Shown: positions 14,123 through 14,612 of the stretch, in pieces
How positions within the stretch are numbered: position 1 is the stretch's first letter
Layout of the letters: each line of letters begins with the position of its first letter
DNA from: JALOPX01 sp041309605
GTDB lineage: Bacteria; Krumholzibacteriota; Krumholzibacteriia; Krumholzibacteriales; Krumholzibacteriaceae
Assembly: GCA_041309605.1 (NCBI GenBank)
Contig: JBFYZH010000005.1
Location: 1-14,612, forward strand
Direction of reading: 5' to 3'
DNA: 14,612 bases
Position numbers and translations under genes: made by a program
The notes under the pieces: generated by a model
Database searches by the model: none
What the model was told of the DNA's origin: nothing
The model's input: only the letters and a program-made list of their open reading frames with translations

Positions 14123-14483
14123 ATGCCTGACGCTCCACGACGACCGCAACGTGGTCCAGGCTGTTGGGGAAGGGAAGCGTGAGCTTGCGAATGGTCGTCC
14201 TGATCCTGGTGACGGGAAAATTTTTCAGAACATCGCAGCAGATGGCGTCCGCAAGAGTTTCGATAAGGTTGAAGCGGTTTTTTCCCACCATGTCCATGAC
14301 CCTCGAGTAGACCCTCTCGTAATTCACCGTGTCCTCGAGCGAATCCGTCACCACCGCTTTCGTGAAATCGTTCCAGCATTCGACATCGATCTCGAGTTTC
14401 TGCCCGATCTCCCTTTCGATCGCGGAGACGCCATAATAACCAAAAACCGTTATCCCCTTCAGGATGATCTTTTCTTCGAGCAA
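14121..14483 (-). CDS. folB: Dihydroneopterin aldolase
   Basis: FolB cleaves dihydroneopterin to the hydroxymethyl-pterin that FolK then activates in folate synthesis. At 120 residues it has the normal length. The motifs are GITVFGYYGVSAIERE (10-25), EIGQKLEIDV (25-34), TVNYERVY (52-59), NLIETLAD (72-79) and a C-terminal IRTTIRKLTLPFP (94-106, K100 as the likely catalytic Lys). The common YHGV reads YYGV here, so the usual His is Tyr. The start is TTG at 14483. The AAGGAGGG ribosome site (14495-14488) is near-perfect and 4-5 bases away, and no ATG lies upstream in frame. It follows the aminotransferase stop by 18 bp and is immediately followed by folK. Confidence 0.93.
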   Translation of the reverse strand: MLEEKIILKGITVFGYYGVSAIEREIGQKLEIDVECWNDFTKAVVTDSLEDTVNYERVYSRVMDMVGKNRFNLIETLADAICCDVLKNFPVTRIRTTIRKLTLPFPNSLDHVAVVVERQA

Positions 14484-14487
14484 GGGA

Positions 14488-14495
14488 CCCTCCTT
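14488..14495 (-). promoter_or_regulatory. Strong ribosome binding site for the folB TTG start
   Basis: AAGGAGGG on the minus strand is a near-complete match to the anti-Shine-Dalgarno sequence. It is placed correctly for the TTG at 14483 and for no ATG. Confidence 0.75.
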
Positions 14496-14501
14496 CGATT
14501 C

Positions 14502-14612
14502 TTACATGAACCGGGCCAGTTTTTCTCCTGCCTCGCGGATGATATCCGTGGGAGCGGTCAATGACAACCTGAAATACCCCTCGCCGCGCTCGCCGAATCC
14601 GATACCCGGCGT
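14502..14612 (-). CDS. Aminotransferase C-terminus, probably LL-diaminopimelate aminotransferase (partial)
   Basis: Only the last 36 residues are in the window. They begin TPGIGFGERGEGYFRLSLTA and end ARFM. The PGxGFGxxGEGYxRxSL block is typical of class I/II PLP aminotransferases of the DapL/AspC type. In that fold it lies near the C-terminus and includes the Arg that holds the substrate carboxylate (here in YFRLSL). DapL makes LL-diaminopimelate for lysine and peptidoglycan. The fragment cannot separate DapL from aspartate or related aminotransferases. The stop at 14502 lies 18 bp before the folB start, so the gene is probably in the same transcript. Confidence 0.75.
   Translation of the reverse strand, partial: TPGIGFGERGEGYFRLSLTAPTDIIREAGEKLARFM

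Noticed and set aside
14114..14149. Longer FolK starting at TTG 14149
   Set aside because: No ribosome site precedes it and the extra residues are not HPPK-like. The TTG at 14113 has a well-placed GAGG.
1..14612. Search for mobile, defence, CRISPR, tRNA or rRNA elements
   Set aside because: Nearly all of the sequence is covered by recognisable housekeeping genes. I saw no transposase or integrase signature, no direct-repeat array and no structured RNA gene.

Overview
The window looks like ordinary chromosomal housekeeping DNA from a GC-rich, Gram-negative bacterium. Evidence for a double membrane is a Tat translocase subunit, a periplasmic PpiD-type chaperone, an M23 endopeptidase and a predicted outer-membrane beta-barrel ending in Phe. 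The gene mix suggests an uncultured lineage near the FCB/Gemmatimonadota/Krumholzibacteria/Latescibacteria area. That mix is a dapL-like aminotransferase beside folB-folK, a dNK next to panB-panC, a LytR_C plus DUF4321 plus TatA block, and an M23 protein with a long beta-rich tail. This placement rests on general resemblance only and is low confidence. I see no mobile elements, tRNA or rRNA genes, CRISPR arrays or phage genes.

Layout. Three transcription blocks are visible. (1) Minus strand, 6731 down to the left edge: M23 peptidase, dnaE, a YjbH-like outer-membrane protein, and the start of accA. They are packed with 22 bp, a 20 bp overlap, and 12 bp between them. (2) Plus strand, 6948-8753: one PpiD/SurA-type peptidyl-prolyl isomerase, divergent from block 1 across a 216 bp region that holds the clearest promoter signals. 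(3) Minus strand, right edge down to 8858: an aminotransferase tail (DapL-like), folB, folK, deoxynucleoside kinase, panB, panC, a GlmU-like uridylyltransferase without the acetyltransferase domain, a HIT hydrolase, a LytR_C membrane protein, a DUF4321 membrane protein and tatA. Many of these genes overlap by 4-17 bp. Block 3 converges on block 2 at a GC-rich bidirectional terminator (8775-8831).

How the genes fit together. Block 3 supplies cofactors and building blocks: lysine/peptidoglycan diaminopimelate, folate, deoxynucleotide salvage, pantothenate/CoA and UDP-GlcNAc. It ends in small envelope genes. Block 1 joins cell-wall hydrolysis, the replicative polymerase, an outer-membrane barrel and the first step of fatty-acid synthesis. 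The PPIase in block 2 probably helps fold exported proteins.

No undescribed defence or mobile system is evident. The points most worth a second look are the matched divergent promoters with apparently leaderless transcripts, the GlmU half-protein, the PPIase whose two parvulin modules each keep only one of the two signature histidines, the intact metal site in the DnaE PHP domain, and the uncharacterised barrel between dnaE and accA.
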